A DNA stretch of 64,000 nt. Origin: Butyrivibrio sp. (lineage in GTDB: Bacteria > Bacillota > Clostridia > Lachnospirales > Lachnospiraceae). The DNA is taken from NCBI GenBank assembly GCA_015056655.1, contig SVFV01000012.1, positions 31,179-95,178 on the forward strand, read 5' to 3'. The notes under the pieces are model-generated. The model saw only the letters and a list, made by a program, of their open reading frames with translations, did not search any database and was not told the origin of the DNA. Shown piece after piece: positions 45,335 through 53,793 of the stretch. Numbering within the stretch: position 1 is the stretch's first letter; each line of letters starts with the position of its first letter. The translations under genes were made by a program, and so were the position numbers.

Positions 45335-45351
45335 TTGTGCAAATTGCGCAA
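45335..45351. promoter_or_regulatory. Tandem palindromic boxes between cpsB and the XRE gene
   Basis: TTGTGCAA and TTGCGCAA, one base apart, lie in the divergent promoter region. The second is a perfect palindrome. It overlaps the -35 box of the XRE gene, as expected for an autoregulatory operator; a link to the phosphatase gene is possible. Confidence 0.5.
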
Positions 45352-45372
45352 ATAGAGTTTTATATATAAAAT
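45344..45372 (+). promoter_or_regulatory. Putative promoter of the XRE gene
   Basis: TTGCGC (45344-45349) and TAAAAT (45367-45372) are separated by 17 bases and lie about 40 bases upstream of the start codon. Confidence 0.45.
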
Positions 45373-45409
45373 AATTTTTAGTACTATCATGATAGGAGCG
45401 GTAATACGT

Positions 45410-45745
45410 ATGGAAAATATTATTGATTACTGTAAAGTCGGGGGAAGAATTCGAAACGCTCGCGAAAAGAAAGGCCTTACGCAGGAGCAGCTTGCGGAAC
45501 GCACAGAATTATCCGCATCTCATGTCAGCCACATAGAAACCGGATCCTCAAAGCTTGGCTTACCAGCCCTTGTGAGGATTTCAAATACTCTGAATGTAAC
45601 AGTCGATTCTCTTTTACAGGATAATTCCTCCGTAAGATTTAATGTATATCTCGATACCATCTCAAATATTCTCAAGGAATGCAATGAAGAAAAAAGTAAA
45701 GCTATCGTTGACATAGCTACTACCATAAAAGATCTTGATAGTTAA
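45410..45745 (+). CDS. XRE family transcriptional regulator
   Basis: A 111-residue DNA-binding protein. The helix-turn-helix spans about residues 10-64, with GRIRNAREKKGLTQEQLAERTELSASHVSHIETGSSKLGLPALVRISNTLNVTVDSLL. The C-terminus (LDTISNILKECNEEKSKAIVDIATTIKDL) is a helix pair probably for dimerisation. ATG 45410 is favoured as GGAG precedes it by 11 bases; ATG 45389 is a weaker candidate. It is divergent from the polysaccharide locus and may regulate it. Confidence 0.88.
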   Translation: MENIIDYCKVGGRIRNAREKKGLTQEQLAERTELSASHVSHIETGSSKLGLPALVRISNTLNVTVDSLLQDNSSVRFNVYLDTISNILKECNEEKSKAIVDIATTIKDLDS

Positions 45746-45853
45746 TTCCTCATTATTCTTTAGTATCCCGTTATCGTAGTAATTCTACTATCTATTTTTA
45801 ACACTTTATTGTATACTTTTCATGTTAAATTTACCCAAAGGTGGTTTTATAAA

Positions 45854-46510
45854 ATGAAAAAAATACCGGCTCTATTACTTGTAACCATTTGTGTTTTTTC
45901 AAATATTTTTGTTGGATGCTCGAATATAGCTTCGACAAAAAAGCCAAAGGAGCTCAAAGAACTAGCTTCAGAAAATGCAAGCGCTGAAAATGAAAGTGTT
46001 TTTGATCTGCTTATTACAGCATATACCTCATTAGATGAGTTCAAAAAGACTCTTTCTTCAAATGGTATTCAGTATACAGAAGAGGATGGCGGCATTTTTA
46101 GCACCACAATCGTTCCTTTTGACGAGTACGACAGTTCATTTGAAGTATATTATTCTGACAATACCATTTATGAAGCATACTCCTATCTGTATTTTAAAGA
46201 TGAAAGTTCATTTGATTCAGCAAAAGAAAAGCTCTCCAGCTATCTTTCCTCTAAAATGCACGCTGCTGAAGATCCGGCAGTTTCAGAAATTGTTATTGAT
46301 GAAGTAACTTACTATCCTGTCACAGTATTTAATTCTGAAGAAGCTGAGAAAATGGTATTATATATCACCTTGTCTGAAGCAGAATACGATGAAATGCCTT
46401 CGCAGGAATACATTAGTAAAGGATATGAAATATCAGAAAATACCATCAGCTATGATGACTGGATCTTAATTATTTCTGATGAAGCCGGAGATGAAAACGA
46501 TGAAGAATGA
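45854..46510 (+). CDS. Lipoprotein of unknown function
   Basis: A 218-residue lipoprotein. The signal peptide KKIPALLLVTICVFSNIFVGCS ends in the lipobox FVGC with the Cys at residue 23. After a Glu/Ala/Lys-rich linker the mature protein has two similar beta-rich halves with acidic composition. ATG 45854 is preferred as AAAGGTGG precedes it. No known family is recognised. The next gene overlaps the end by 11 bases, so the two may be co-expressed. Confidence 0.75.
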   Translation: MKKIPALLLVTICVFSNIFVGCSNIASTKKPKELKELASENASAENESVFDLLITAYTSLDEFKKTLSSNGIQYTEEDGGIFSTTIVPFDEYDSSFEVYYSDNTIYEAYSYLYFKDESSFDSAKEKLSSYLSSKMHAAEDPAVSEIVIDEVTYYPVTVFNSEEAEKMVLYITLSEAEYDEMPSQEYISKGYEISENTISYDDWILIISDEAGDENDEE

Positions 46511-46700
46511 TGCAAAAGCCTTAGAAGTCCCTATAAAAGATATAGTTTCTTCTTTTAATAATGCAGAGATTGACTCAGATAAAAATGTTGATTATGCATG
46601 TGAATGCTACAAAATGATATTAACGCTCCCCTCTTCGCAGCAAAAGGGCATTTATGACATTGTATGCACAGTTACAAAGCTGTGTAAAAAGAAAAAGTAG
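46500..46700 (+). CDS. Small protein resembling the end of an XRE regulator
   Basis: A 66-residue product that overlaps the lipoprotein stop and has a GGAG ribosome site 9 bases before the ATG. The beginning ALEVPIKDIVSSFNN looks like the last helix of an XRE helix-turn-helix, and ILTLPSSQQKGIYDIVCTVTKL resembles the C-terminus of the XRE protein encoded 800 bases upstream. The DNA-binding helices are missing. It may be a remnant or a dimerising inhibitor of the regulator. Confidence 0.5.
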   Translation: MKNDAKALEVPIKDIVSSFNNAEIDSDKNVDYACECYKMILTLPSSQQKGIYDIVCTVTKLCKKKK

Positions 46701-46754
46701 ACCTTTCTTTTAGTATGTGCAGCTATCCTAATTTAACATTTATTGTATCTTTTT

Positions 46755-46783
46755 TTGACATTTTGTATTATACTTACTGTAAA
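46755..46783 (+). promoter_or_regulatory. Promoter of the candidate small RNA
   Basis: A perfect TTGACA (46755-46760) is followed after 17 bases by TGTAAA (46778-46783). No gene follows on this strand, only the hairpins of the candidate small RNA. Confidence 0.55.
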
Positions 46784-46789
46784 GCGAAA

Positions 46790-46876
46790 TGCTCCGTCAT
46801 AAAATACGTGATATATGTGAAGTTCCCTTCATGTATCACGAAGCCCTCCGGTTTTAAACCTCCCGGAGGGCTTTTT
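46790..46876 (+). ncRNA. Candidate small RNA with two hairpins and a terminator
   Basis: Downstream of the promoter the transcript would be about 85 bases. It contains an imperfect hairpin formed by CGTGATA and TATCACG arms (46807-46840) and then a GC-rich terminator, AGCCCTCCGG/CCGGAGGGCT (46841-46871), ending in TTTTT. No open reading frame with a ribosome site fits between them. It could be a regulatory RNA; no known family is recognised. Confidence 0.5.
46841..46875 (+). terminator. Intrinsic terminator
   Basis: A 10-bp perfect GC-rich stem with an 11-base loop and five T. It separates the plus-strand small RNA unit from the convergent HD-GYP gene. Confidence 0.85.
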
Positions 46877-46883
46877 CATGTAC

Positions 46884-48206
46884 TTAATCTACATAGGTTC
46901 TTTGAATCTCTACAATCTCATCAAAACAGGCCTTGAAAATATCTACTACTTTGGGTGAGAATTGCAAGCCTCTCTGAGATAATATCTCTTGTCTTGCTGC
47001 TGCATTGTCCCAAGGCTCCTTATAGGACCTCCTGCTGGTTAAAGCATCATATACATCTGCTACAGAAACTATCTGTGCATACAGTGATATTTCCTTCCCT
47101 TTAAGGCCGTTAGGATATCCCTTTCCATCCCATCTCTCGTGATGCTGACATGCAATGAGACGTGCCATGGAAATAACCTCACCTCTGGAATTTGCAAGGA
47201 TTGCATGACCATAATTGGTGTGGGTTCTCATTATTTCCATCTCTTCAGCAGTAAGTTCTCCCGGCTTTTCGATAATCTCACGTGGTACTAAGAGTTTTCC
47301 AACATCATGCATCATTGATGCGATTTTGATATGTTCAACCTCGTCACGACTTAATCCACAATACTTTGCAATAAGAGCAGAGTATTCAGCAACACGCCTT
47401 ACATGCTGACCCGTTTCGCCGCTTTTTGCTTCAGATATTTCAGCAAATCTCTGGATGATATCTCGCTCATTCTGATCAAGCTCTTCCATATATATCATCT
47501 TCTCAATCTGCTCTTTTGTTGCCCTTATATTTAATTCAGCAAAACCAATAAAGAATGTAAATGAAACAATGGCAATGGAATCAATCCACAAATTTCTAAC
47601 ATCCAAAACACCATTAACTATTCCAGGAAACACATAATATGCCGCATACAACGCATCAAGCAGGAAGAAAAGCCCCATCTGATAATACAGAACCGGTCGC
47701 CACTCAATAAATCTGGAATTCTCTACTACATACATCATCCTTTTTCTTGTAAAAAGGATAACCAATGTAGCAATAGTTATCATCAAAGCAAAATATGACC
47801 AGGTAGAAACAGCCATTACAAGGCATAGCTTATCCAGAAGTGAATACATTAAATATACTGTAGCTGCAACTGACAGTCTTTCTTTAATTATCTTTGAAAA
47901 AAGAATTATAGGAATGATAACAAAAAGGGCGTCAACAACAATAAAGTACATAACACCCACACCGGACGCAAAGCTCTCGGAATAACGCAAAAGCCTTGGA
48001 CCAATAAAGGAGTCCTTAAATCTGGTAGCCAACTGGTCATATATAAGTGAGATAACAGTCGGTGATAAAACAAATAAAGCAACCAGATGAAGCAAAAATC
48101 TCTTGTTGCCCGAACCTCTGCGACGCAGTATTAGTGAATTCAGTACTGCAAATCCTAATCCTAATAAATATCTGGGCCAATAATAAGCCAGACTTTCCAA
48201 CAGCAT
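46884..48206 (-). CDS. Membrane HD-GYP phosphodiesterase
   Basis: A 440-residue protein with about eight hydrophobic helices in the first 235 residues and a C-terminal HD-GYP domain predicted to degrade cyclic di-GMP. The metal motif is MMHDVGKLLVP at about residues 298-308, and the GYP motif is HHERWDGKGYPNGLKG at about 353-368. The membrane part is of the 7TM sensor kind, ligand unknown. A terminator lies just downstream. Confidence 0.9.
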   Translation of the reverse strand: MLLESLAYYWPRYLLGLGFAVLNSLILRRRGSGNKRFLLHLVALFVLSPTVISLIYDQLATRFKDSFIGPRLLRYSESFASGVGVMYFIVVDALFVIIPIILFSKIIKERLSVAATVYLMYSLLDKLCLVMAVSTWSYFALMITIATLVILFTRKRMMYVVENSRFIEWRPVLYYQMGLFFLLDALYAAYYVFPGIVNGVLDVRNLWIDSIAIVSFTFFIGFAELNIRATKEQIEKMIYMEELDQNERDIIQRFAEISEAKSGETGQHVRRVAEYSALIAKYCGLSRDEVEHIKIASMMHDVGKLLVPREIIEKPGELTAEEMEIMRTHTNYGHAILANSRGEVISMARLIACQHHERWDGKGYPNGLKGKEISLYAQIVSVADVYDALTSRRSYKEPWDNAAARQEILSQRGLQFSPKVVDIFKACFDEIVEIQRTYVD

Positions 48207-48284
48207 ACTAACGCACCTTCTAACAAATAAAAATTAATTTATATAGAAATAAATCCTCATTCTCAGAATACCACAAAAAATGAT

Positions 48285-48309
48285 AAAGGCTGCCGATTTT
48301 TGGCAGCCT
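48285..48309 (-). terminator. Intrinsic terminator after the TldE gene
   Basis: AAGGCTGCC/GGCAGCCTT form a 9-bp perfect stem, followed on the minus strand by T-rich sequence. Confidence 0.8.
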
Positions 48310-48340
48310 TCATAGAAAATTAAGGTATTTTATTTATTTT

Positions 48341-49639
48341 TTAATTTCCTGAGATTGTCACATTTCCAATCTGGAGATAAGGCATAACCATCTGACCATC
48401 ACAGAGCTGTTCCTTGGAGATTGCCTTGATATTCTTTAGCATATCAAAGATATTTCCACTGATCATTGTCTCTATAACAGCGCCTTTTATCTCGCCATTT
48501 TCAATATAGAAAGCATTCTTGGCTACTCCGGACATTTCTCCGTTAGCACCCGGCGCTCCTGCAGAAATTGAACCAATAATAAGTCCCTTCTTTATGCTCT
48601 TTATCATGTCTTCGAAGGCTGTATCACCAGCATCTACAACGAGATCAAAGCTTGAATTGGGCGCATGTTCAAGGCCGCACTTATTAGCAGCATAAAGGCT
48701 TGCTGCATAGCTCTTAAGAACGCCCTTCTCAATGATGTCGTAGTTCTCTGATCTGAAGCCATCGCAGGTATGTATCTCATGATTGATGATTCTCTCATCC
48801 CAGGGGTTAGAACGAACTGTAAGAAGCGGTGAAGCCACCTGCTCTCCAAGCTTTCCAATCCATGTACTTGTATTATTGATAAGCACATAGTCAGTAATTG
48901 CATTTGCTAAAACGCCGCCAATAAGCTGAGCCGCACATCCAGGTGTAACAATACAGTCTCCCTCAAACTTATCGCTGATTCTAAGAGGATTTAAGGAATT
49001 CTCGGCATCTGTAAAATCCTTTTCAATGCTTCCAGCGTTTATCAGTCTGTCATCAAGGCTATCAAGTATCACGTAAGATTCCGCAATACCTGTTGATTTT
49101 TCGCCATCATTTCCAGCAAAATCAATCGCTACCTCATAGAAGCCATATTCCTTCTCGTCCCTTGTGCCATTTGTATTCATGAAAATCACATGTCCATGAA
49201 CATACTTTGTGAACATTTCCATGAGCTTGATTTTCTTATGCTTTTCGGCAATATCATCAGCAAGCTCCTTTGTTCTCTCCATAAGCTTCTCAATATCCGG
49301 AGTAAGGACGCCAAGGCTGAATTTCTCTGGCTCAAGGCTGGGTGCAATATCAAAATTCTCATCAGGGCTACCAACTTCTGCTGATGCTATAACGGCATCT
49401 ACAGCCGCTTTAGCAGCTTCTACAGTGACATTGTTAGTACTTGTTGTACCCTTTTTATTATCCTTTATAACCTTGATATCGATATTGTTATCAAAAAGAG
49501 TTCTGAAAAGTGTGAACTTTCCGTCCTTCATAGTGATCTCGTGCTGCTCTATCTCGGAGACACTAAAATCAGCTTTTACGTTTTCTTTAGTCTTAATGTA
49601 TTCAGCGATTGCTTCTGAAATTTCAAGTATGTTAGCCAT
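48341..49639 (-). CDS. pmbA: TldE/PmbA-type metalloprotease subunit
   Basis: A 432-residue protein of the TldD/PmbA family, the partner lacking the HExxH zinc motif. The C-terminal part FYIENGEIKGAVIETMISGNIFDMLKNI and the earlier CDGFRSENYDIIEKGVLKSYAAS are typical. With TldD it forms a cytoplasmic protease that processes modified peptides. Start and stop are adjacent to the TldD gene, giving an operon. Confidence 0.9.
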   Translation of the reverse strand: MANILEISEAIAEYIKTKENVKADFSVSEIEQHEITMKDGKFTLFRTLFDNNIDIKVIKDNKKGTTSTNNVTVEAAKAAVDAVIASAEVGSPDENFDIAPSLEPEKFSLGVLTPDIEKLMERTKELADDIAEKHKKIKLMEMFTKYVHGHVIFMNTNGTRDEKEYGFYEVAIDFAGNDGEKSTGIAESYVILDSLDDRLINAGSIEKDFTDAENSLNPLRISDKFEGDCIVTPGCAAQLIGGVLANAITDYVLINNTSTWIGKLGEQVASPLLTVRSNPWDERIINHEIHTCDGFRSENYDIIEKGVLKSYAASLYAANKCGLEHAPNSSFDLVVDAGDTAFEDMIKSIKKGLIIGSISAGAPGANGEMSGVAKNAFYIENGEIKGAVIETMISGNIFDMLKNIKAISKEQLCDGQMVMPYLQIGNVTISGN

Positions 49640-51025
49640 TTATCTACCTCCGATTGAAATCTTACATTTGATTGCAGGGCCACCCATTGAAACTGCCATA
49701 GGCTGCTTCTTTCCACAGGTTCCGGAGGTGTTCCATACTACGGAGTCAGATACCATTTCAACTGTTTTAAGCATATCAAAAGCAACTCCGGATACAGTTG
49801 TATCAAGAATAGCTCTGCCAAGCTTACCGTTTTTGATCTCATATCCGCCTGTAATACCAAACATGAACTCACCTGTAAGGTCAGCCTGTCCATTGTTGGT
49901 ATTGAGCAGATAATAACCATCATCAACTGATGCGATCATGTCTTCCAGCTTGTCTTTGCCCGGAAGAACAGCTGTATTTCTCATTCTGATCAAAGGCTCA
50001 TCAGAGAAGTTATAGCCTCTTGCATTTCCGCAAGGAGTAGCGCCATAAAGCTCAGCGCTTTCTCTGTCATGCATGTAGCCAGTAAGAATACCATCCTTAA
50101 TAAGAACAGCGTCCTTAGCCTCTACACCTTCATCATCAAGATAAACAGGGAGAGGTGCTCTCTCACCAAAGGCTGTGTTTGCATAATCTACGATACTTAC
50201 AAGCTCGGATGCAACCTGCTTGCCAAGGTTAGGGCCTGCTACAGAGCCGCCCTGTACAAGGTCAGCCTCAACAGTGTGTCCTATTGCCTCATGTGCGATC
50301 ATTCCGGCAACATCAGGATGAAGAATTACTGTCTTTACGCCAGCGCTGGCATATACACCCTCTGCCTTATCCTTAAGGCGCTTATGTAAATCATCAATTT
50401 TAGCATACAAAGCCTGAAGATCATTGAAGTTATCTTCCTTATGGCCAAAACCACCAAAAGCCTGATGAAGCTCAACAGGCTGGCCATCCTTGGAAGTCAT
50501 GTTCAGAATTACATAGATAGTGCATCTGGGATATGAAACATGGCCATCTGCAGCATCAGAAGTAACTATGATCTTTTCCATAGTATCTTCTCTGTAGACC
50601 ACAGTTCTGCTAAGTAGATCCTTGTAGGTCTTTTCGATGTGCGCATCGATTTCCTTGACCATTTCCACAAGAACCTTCTGTTCATAATCAATTATCATTC
50701 GTGGAGATGTTATCTGAGCGCTTACCAGCGAAGGATAAGCTTGTTTCTTCTCTGAATTGAATTTGTCCAGATATTTTGAATTATCAGTTGCCGCCTTGAT
50801 GACCTTAGCTGCAGCATCTTTAGAATATTCTGCAGTAGAAGCAAAGCCATAGGCTCCATTTTTGTATACCCTTGCACAGATACCGCTTTCCTCAGACCTT
50901 TCATTGGTCACAAGGTTACCATTCTGAATTACAATCCTTCTGTATCTGTTTTCCTGTCCCCTGAGAACAGTCTGCACCCCACTTTCAAAGAGGGTCTTTT
51001 GTTCCAGCAAAAAGTTTTCCAGCAT
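49640..51025 (-). CDS. tldD: TldD metalloprotease subunit
   Basis: A 461-residue protein that carries the zinc motif HEAIGH (residues 245-250), unlike its partner, together with GYMHDRESAELYGATPCGNARG and the C-terminal TSGTCGKKQPMAVSMGGPAIKC. The ATG at 51025 follows GGAGGAG. TldD/TldE matures peptide natural products such as microcin B17 in E. coli; no such peptide gene was found here. Confidence 0.93.
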   Translation of the reverse strand: MLENFLLEQKTLFESGVQTVLRGQENRYRRIVIQNGNLVTNERSEESGICARVYKNGAYGFASTAEYSKDAAAKVIKAATDNSKYLDKFNSEKKQAYPSLVSAQITSPRMIIDYEQKVLVEMVKEIDAHIEKTYKDLLSRTVVYREDTMEKIIVTSDAADGHVSYPRCTIYVILNMTSKDGQPVELHQAFGGFGHKEDNFNDLQALYAKIDDLHKRLKDKAEGVYASAGVKTVILHPDVAGMIAHEAIGHTVEADLVQGGSVAGPNLGKQVASELVSIVDYANTAFGERAPLPVYLDDEGVEAKDAVLIKDGILTGYMHDRESAELYGATPCGNARGYNFSDEPLIRMRNTAVLPGKDKLEDMIASVDDGYYLLNTNNGQADLTGEFMFGITGGYEIKNGKLGRAILDTTVSGVAFDMLKTVEMVSDSVVWNTSGTCGKKQPMAVSMGGPAIKCKISIGGR

Positions 51026-51102
51026 TACTACTCCTCCATTTCGTCGTGTTTCCCCCTCGTTATATTGTAAGTTCATCCCCTGGGCTTGTAAACGTTATTC
51101 TA

Positions 51103-51405
51103 TTAAATTCGCCTTACTTCACACTTCTGGTTTTCACCGTGACGAATCTCATTTTTCCTGCATCTAAAGACATTTCCCTTAGTAATTTCGATGATCTGAC
51201 CACCATCGCTTGCCAGTGCAGATATAAACTGCTGATAAAAGTCCTTGTAATCCTCCTCAGCCATGGGAATTACAAAGTCGTGATGCTGATGATCTGTGGA
51301 AATAACACAGGATTTATACATAAAATCATAGTGAACACCATAAAACTTACAGATTTCGTCCTGAAGTATGTTATTGGCATTTAGACAATGCATTGCTATA
51401 TACAT
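51103..51405 (-). CDS. Small protein of unknown function
   Basis: A 100-residue protein with a good AAAGGGGG ribosome site before its ATG. It is rich in His, Cys and Asp in the middle (CVISTDHQHHDFVIPMAEEDYKDFYQQF) and ends basic. No family is recognised. It is alone between tldD and the second HD-GYP gene. Confidence 0.55.
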   Translation of the reverse strand: MYIAMHCLNANNILQDEICKFYGVHYDFMYKSCVISTDHQHHDFVIPMAEEDYKDFYQQFISALASDGGQIIEITKGNVFRCRKNEIRHGENQKCEVRRI

Positions 51406-51463
51406 ATTTTACCCCCTTTAAATGTTCGAAAACCGCTTGGTTACTTGCCTTTTGAATTAAATA

Positions 51464-53611
51464 TCATGCGGTATTCTTATTTGCTATCTCTCTTACCTTG
51501 TCTTCAACATTGAGAAAAGCCTGTGCTACATAAGGATCAAAGTGAGTGCCGGAACTTTCCCTGATTATTGATATAGCCTTCTCAAATGGAAATGCTCTCT
51601 TGTAGCTTCTGTTTGATACAAGTGCATCAAAAACATCAGCAACAGCCATAATTCTGGCTGACAAAGGAATATCCTCACCTGAAATTCCTGTAGGATAGCC
51701 CTTTCCATCCCACTTCTCATGATGATAAAGTGCCAGATTTCTGGCCTCATTGAGATATCCCGAATCTGATGAGGGCACAGTGGCAATAACTCTGTCAATT
51801 ATCTGCGCTCCTTCTGTGGTGTGGGTTTTCATGGTCTCATATTCATTATCGTCAAGCTTATCCGGCTTATTTAGTATCATGTCCGGAATACTGATTTTCC
51901 CAATGTCATGAAGAGGCGCAGATCTGATGACATCCGAGACAAACTTATCTGTAAGCTGGTCAGTATATATGCCTTCCTTCATCATTTCATCCATAATAAC
52001 CTTGGTGTATTCAGCAGTTTTCTTTACATGGTCTCCGGTATTGGCATCACGACTCTCAACCATATCTGCAAGTACAAGAATAAGAGAATTCTGCATTTTG
52101 CTGATCATCTCATTCTTTTTCTTAATAGCTTCAAAATACTGGATATTGTCATCTGTCATATCAGAGAAAGCCCTATACAGATTTTCTGTCTCGTCTCCAG
52201 TCTCAATGCTGATCCTATGGAACATCTCAGCTGTCTGTCTAAGTTCCTGCTCCTTATTATCAGAAATCATGGATGCCGAATAGGCCATGGTATTAAGTGG
52301 TAAAATAACCTGATATTCAGCAAAATACAGTCCTGCAGCCAAAATCAGAGCAAATATTCCAACAAAGGTAGAAATAACCTTAAGAAGGAAGATTCTTGCT
52401 TCCATGGCAAGCTGGTTCATGGAAATATCTATTCCCACATACGCTCTTACCCTGCCAAAGCTATCCTTTATAGGCTCGTAGGTGGTAAGGAGCCATCCAT
52501 AGCTGTCATTCGATATTATTGGCTCTATTTCGCCGCCAGCAAGCAGTGTAGGAACATATTTTAAAAATGATTCATCAAAAGGAATTACTTCACCCACATC
52601 TGCTGCAGGCTGACCATCCGTCTCTATATCAAATACAACATGACAGCCATCTTTCATAATCTTATAAACATAGATATATTCTATGTATTCAGAGCTTTTC
52701 CTGATATTGGCCAGATTGCTTCTAAGTCCTGAATATCCAGGTACAGCTTCTCCTCTCTCCATAAATTCATCAACTCTGTTGCCATCAACCATACTGGCTG
52801 CGAACTGTGCTGTACCAATCGCAAATTCTTCCTCACGCTCAATCATTGAATGGAAATACATATAGTAGCTGATAACTATTGCTGCAATACCAATAACAGC
52901 ACTGGCCAAGGCAATCAGACCAACCAGCTTTATCCTTAAAGAAATCTGTCTGCTTCTCTTTTTCTTCAGTTCATTTATGAGTTCAGTTGTAAGAGGGGTC
53001 TGCCTCCAGCCCTGTATTTTCAGTACTCGTCTTAAGTTTTCCGGGATATATGTCACGAAAGCGACAGCGAGAGAAACACTGATTACTTTATCAAGAAAAT
53101 CCACTATGAAGCCCGCAAAGATTTCCGCAGAAACAGCAGAAAAAATCCCAGTTCCATATAGCGTCTGAACTAGACTGGAAGATGTTGTTTCAGCCTGGAA
53201 GCCATAGATACACATGGTGATAATGGCTCCACCCATTCCGCCTATGATGCTGTCGAGAATAATTGCTATTACAACTCCCCTCAGCTTTGTAAACCACCCA
53301 TTGTTATAAAACCAGGTAGTCACAACCGCTATCATAACATTGAGCATACTATAGGATATTGCGTTGGGATCTGACGTAAACGTGGTGATAACCGGGCTTA
53401 AAAGCCCAACTAATATACCAGGAATCGCACCACCCATCATAGCTGCGATCATAGTTCCTATTAAATCTAAATAAACCGGGAGTTCAAGAGTATTGGCCAC
53501 AAATGAGCCAATAAAGTTGATAAATATACTGAAAATTACCAGTCCCAGAAAAGCAGAAAACTTCTCTGACAATGGTTGCGATTTTTGCACACGAATGATG
53601 TCACTATTCAT
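51464..53611 (-). CDS. HD-GYP phosphodiesterase with ECF-like membrane region
   Basis: A 715-residue protein. The first 200 residues form about six membrane helices resembling substrate-binding (S) components of ECF transporters (LPVYLDLIGTMIAAMMGGAIPGILVGLLSP). Then come a further membrane helix at about residue 230, an extracellular sensor part with FAIGTAQFAASMVDGNRV, a second helix near 410, and an HD-GYP domain with DIGKISIPDMIL at about residue 569 and HHEKWDGKGYPTGISG. It probably breaks down cyclic di-GMP in response to an external ligand. Confidence 0.9.
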   Translation of the reverse strand: MNSDIIRVQKSQPLSEKFSAFLGLVIFSIFINFIGSFVANTLELPVYLDLIGTMIAAMMGGAIPGILVGLLSPVITTFTSDPNAISYSMLNVMIAVVTTWFYNNGWFTKLRGVVIAIILDSIIGGMGGAIITMCIYGFQAETTSSSLVQTLYGTGIFSAVSAEIFAGFIVDFLDKVISVSLAVAFVTYIPENLRRVLKIQGWRQTPLTTELINELKKKRSRQISLRIKLVGLIALASAVIGIAAIVISYYMYFHSMIEREEEFAIGTAQFAASMVDGNRVDEFMERGEAVPGYSGLRSNLANIRKSSEYIEYIYVYKIMKDGCHVVFDIETDGQPAADVGEVIPFDESFLKYVPTLLAGGEIEPIISNDSYGWLLTTYEPIKDSFGRVRAYVGIDISMNQLAMEARIFLLKVISTFVGIFALILAAGLYFAEYQVILPLNTMAYSASMISDNKEQELRQTAEMFHRISIETGDETENLYRAFSDMTDDNIQYFEAIKKKNEMISKMQNSLILVLADMVESRDANTGDHVKKTAEYTKVIMDEMMKEGIYTDQLTDKFVSDVIRSAPLHDIGKISIPDMILNKPDKLDDNEYETMKTHTTEGAQIIDRVIATVPSSDSGYLNEARNLALYHHEKWDGKGYPTGISGEDIPLSARIMAVADVFDALVSNRSYKRAFPFEKAISIIRESSGTHFDPYVAQAFLNVEDKVREIANKNTA

Positions 53612-53662
53612 TTTTGTCCCCCTATTAGCCTGGAAAGGAAACTTCCCATGCTCTTCAATATC

Positions 53663-53736
53663 CGAACCTGCCAGATATCGGTCTAACCCAAAAACTTCTT
53701 AGCTCGATTATACACCAGATATACCCAGCAGGTTCG
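53663..53736. repeat. Spaced inverted repeat upstream of the HD-GYP gene
   Basis: CGAACCTGC (53663-53671) and GCAGGTTCG (53728-53736) are perfect inverted arms 56 bases apart in the 180-base gap between the HD-GYP and esterase genes. A TATAAT for the minus strand lies between them. They may be an operator pair or fold the leader RNA. Confidence 0.5.
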
Positions 53737-53768
53737 AAAAATTTTTTCAAAAGCATTAGAAAATGTCC

Positions 53769-53783
53769 GTTCCCTCAGGGAAC
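53769..53783 (-). terminator. Weak terminator after the esterase operon
   Basis: GTTCCC/GGGAAC pair around a 3-base loop 10 bases after the last esterase gene. On the minus strand a T-rich stretch follows after five bases, so the terminator is not perfect. Confidence 0.4.
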
Positions 53784-53793
53784 AAATAAGTTT

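Noticed and set aside
49209..49913. 234-codon open frame on the plus strand
   Set aside because: It overlaps the TldD/TldE genes on the other strand and has no ribosome site or family features.
53612..53793. Cyclic di-GMP riboswitch upstream of the HD-GYP gene
   Set aside because: The inverted repeat and leader do not match the GEMM-I or GEMM-II consensus elements that I can recall.
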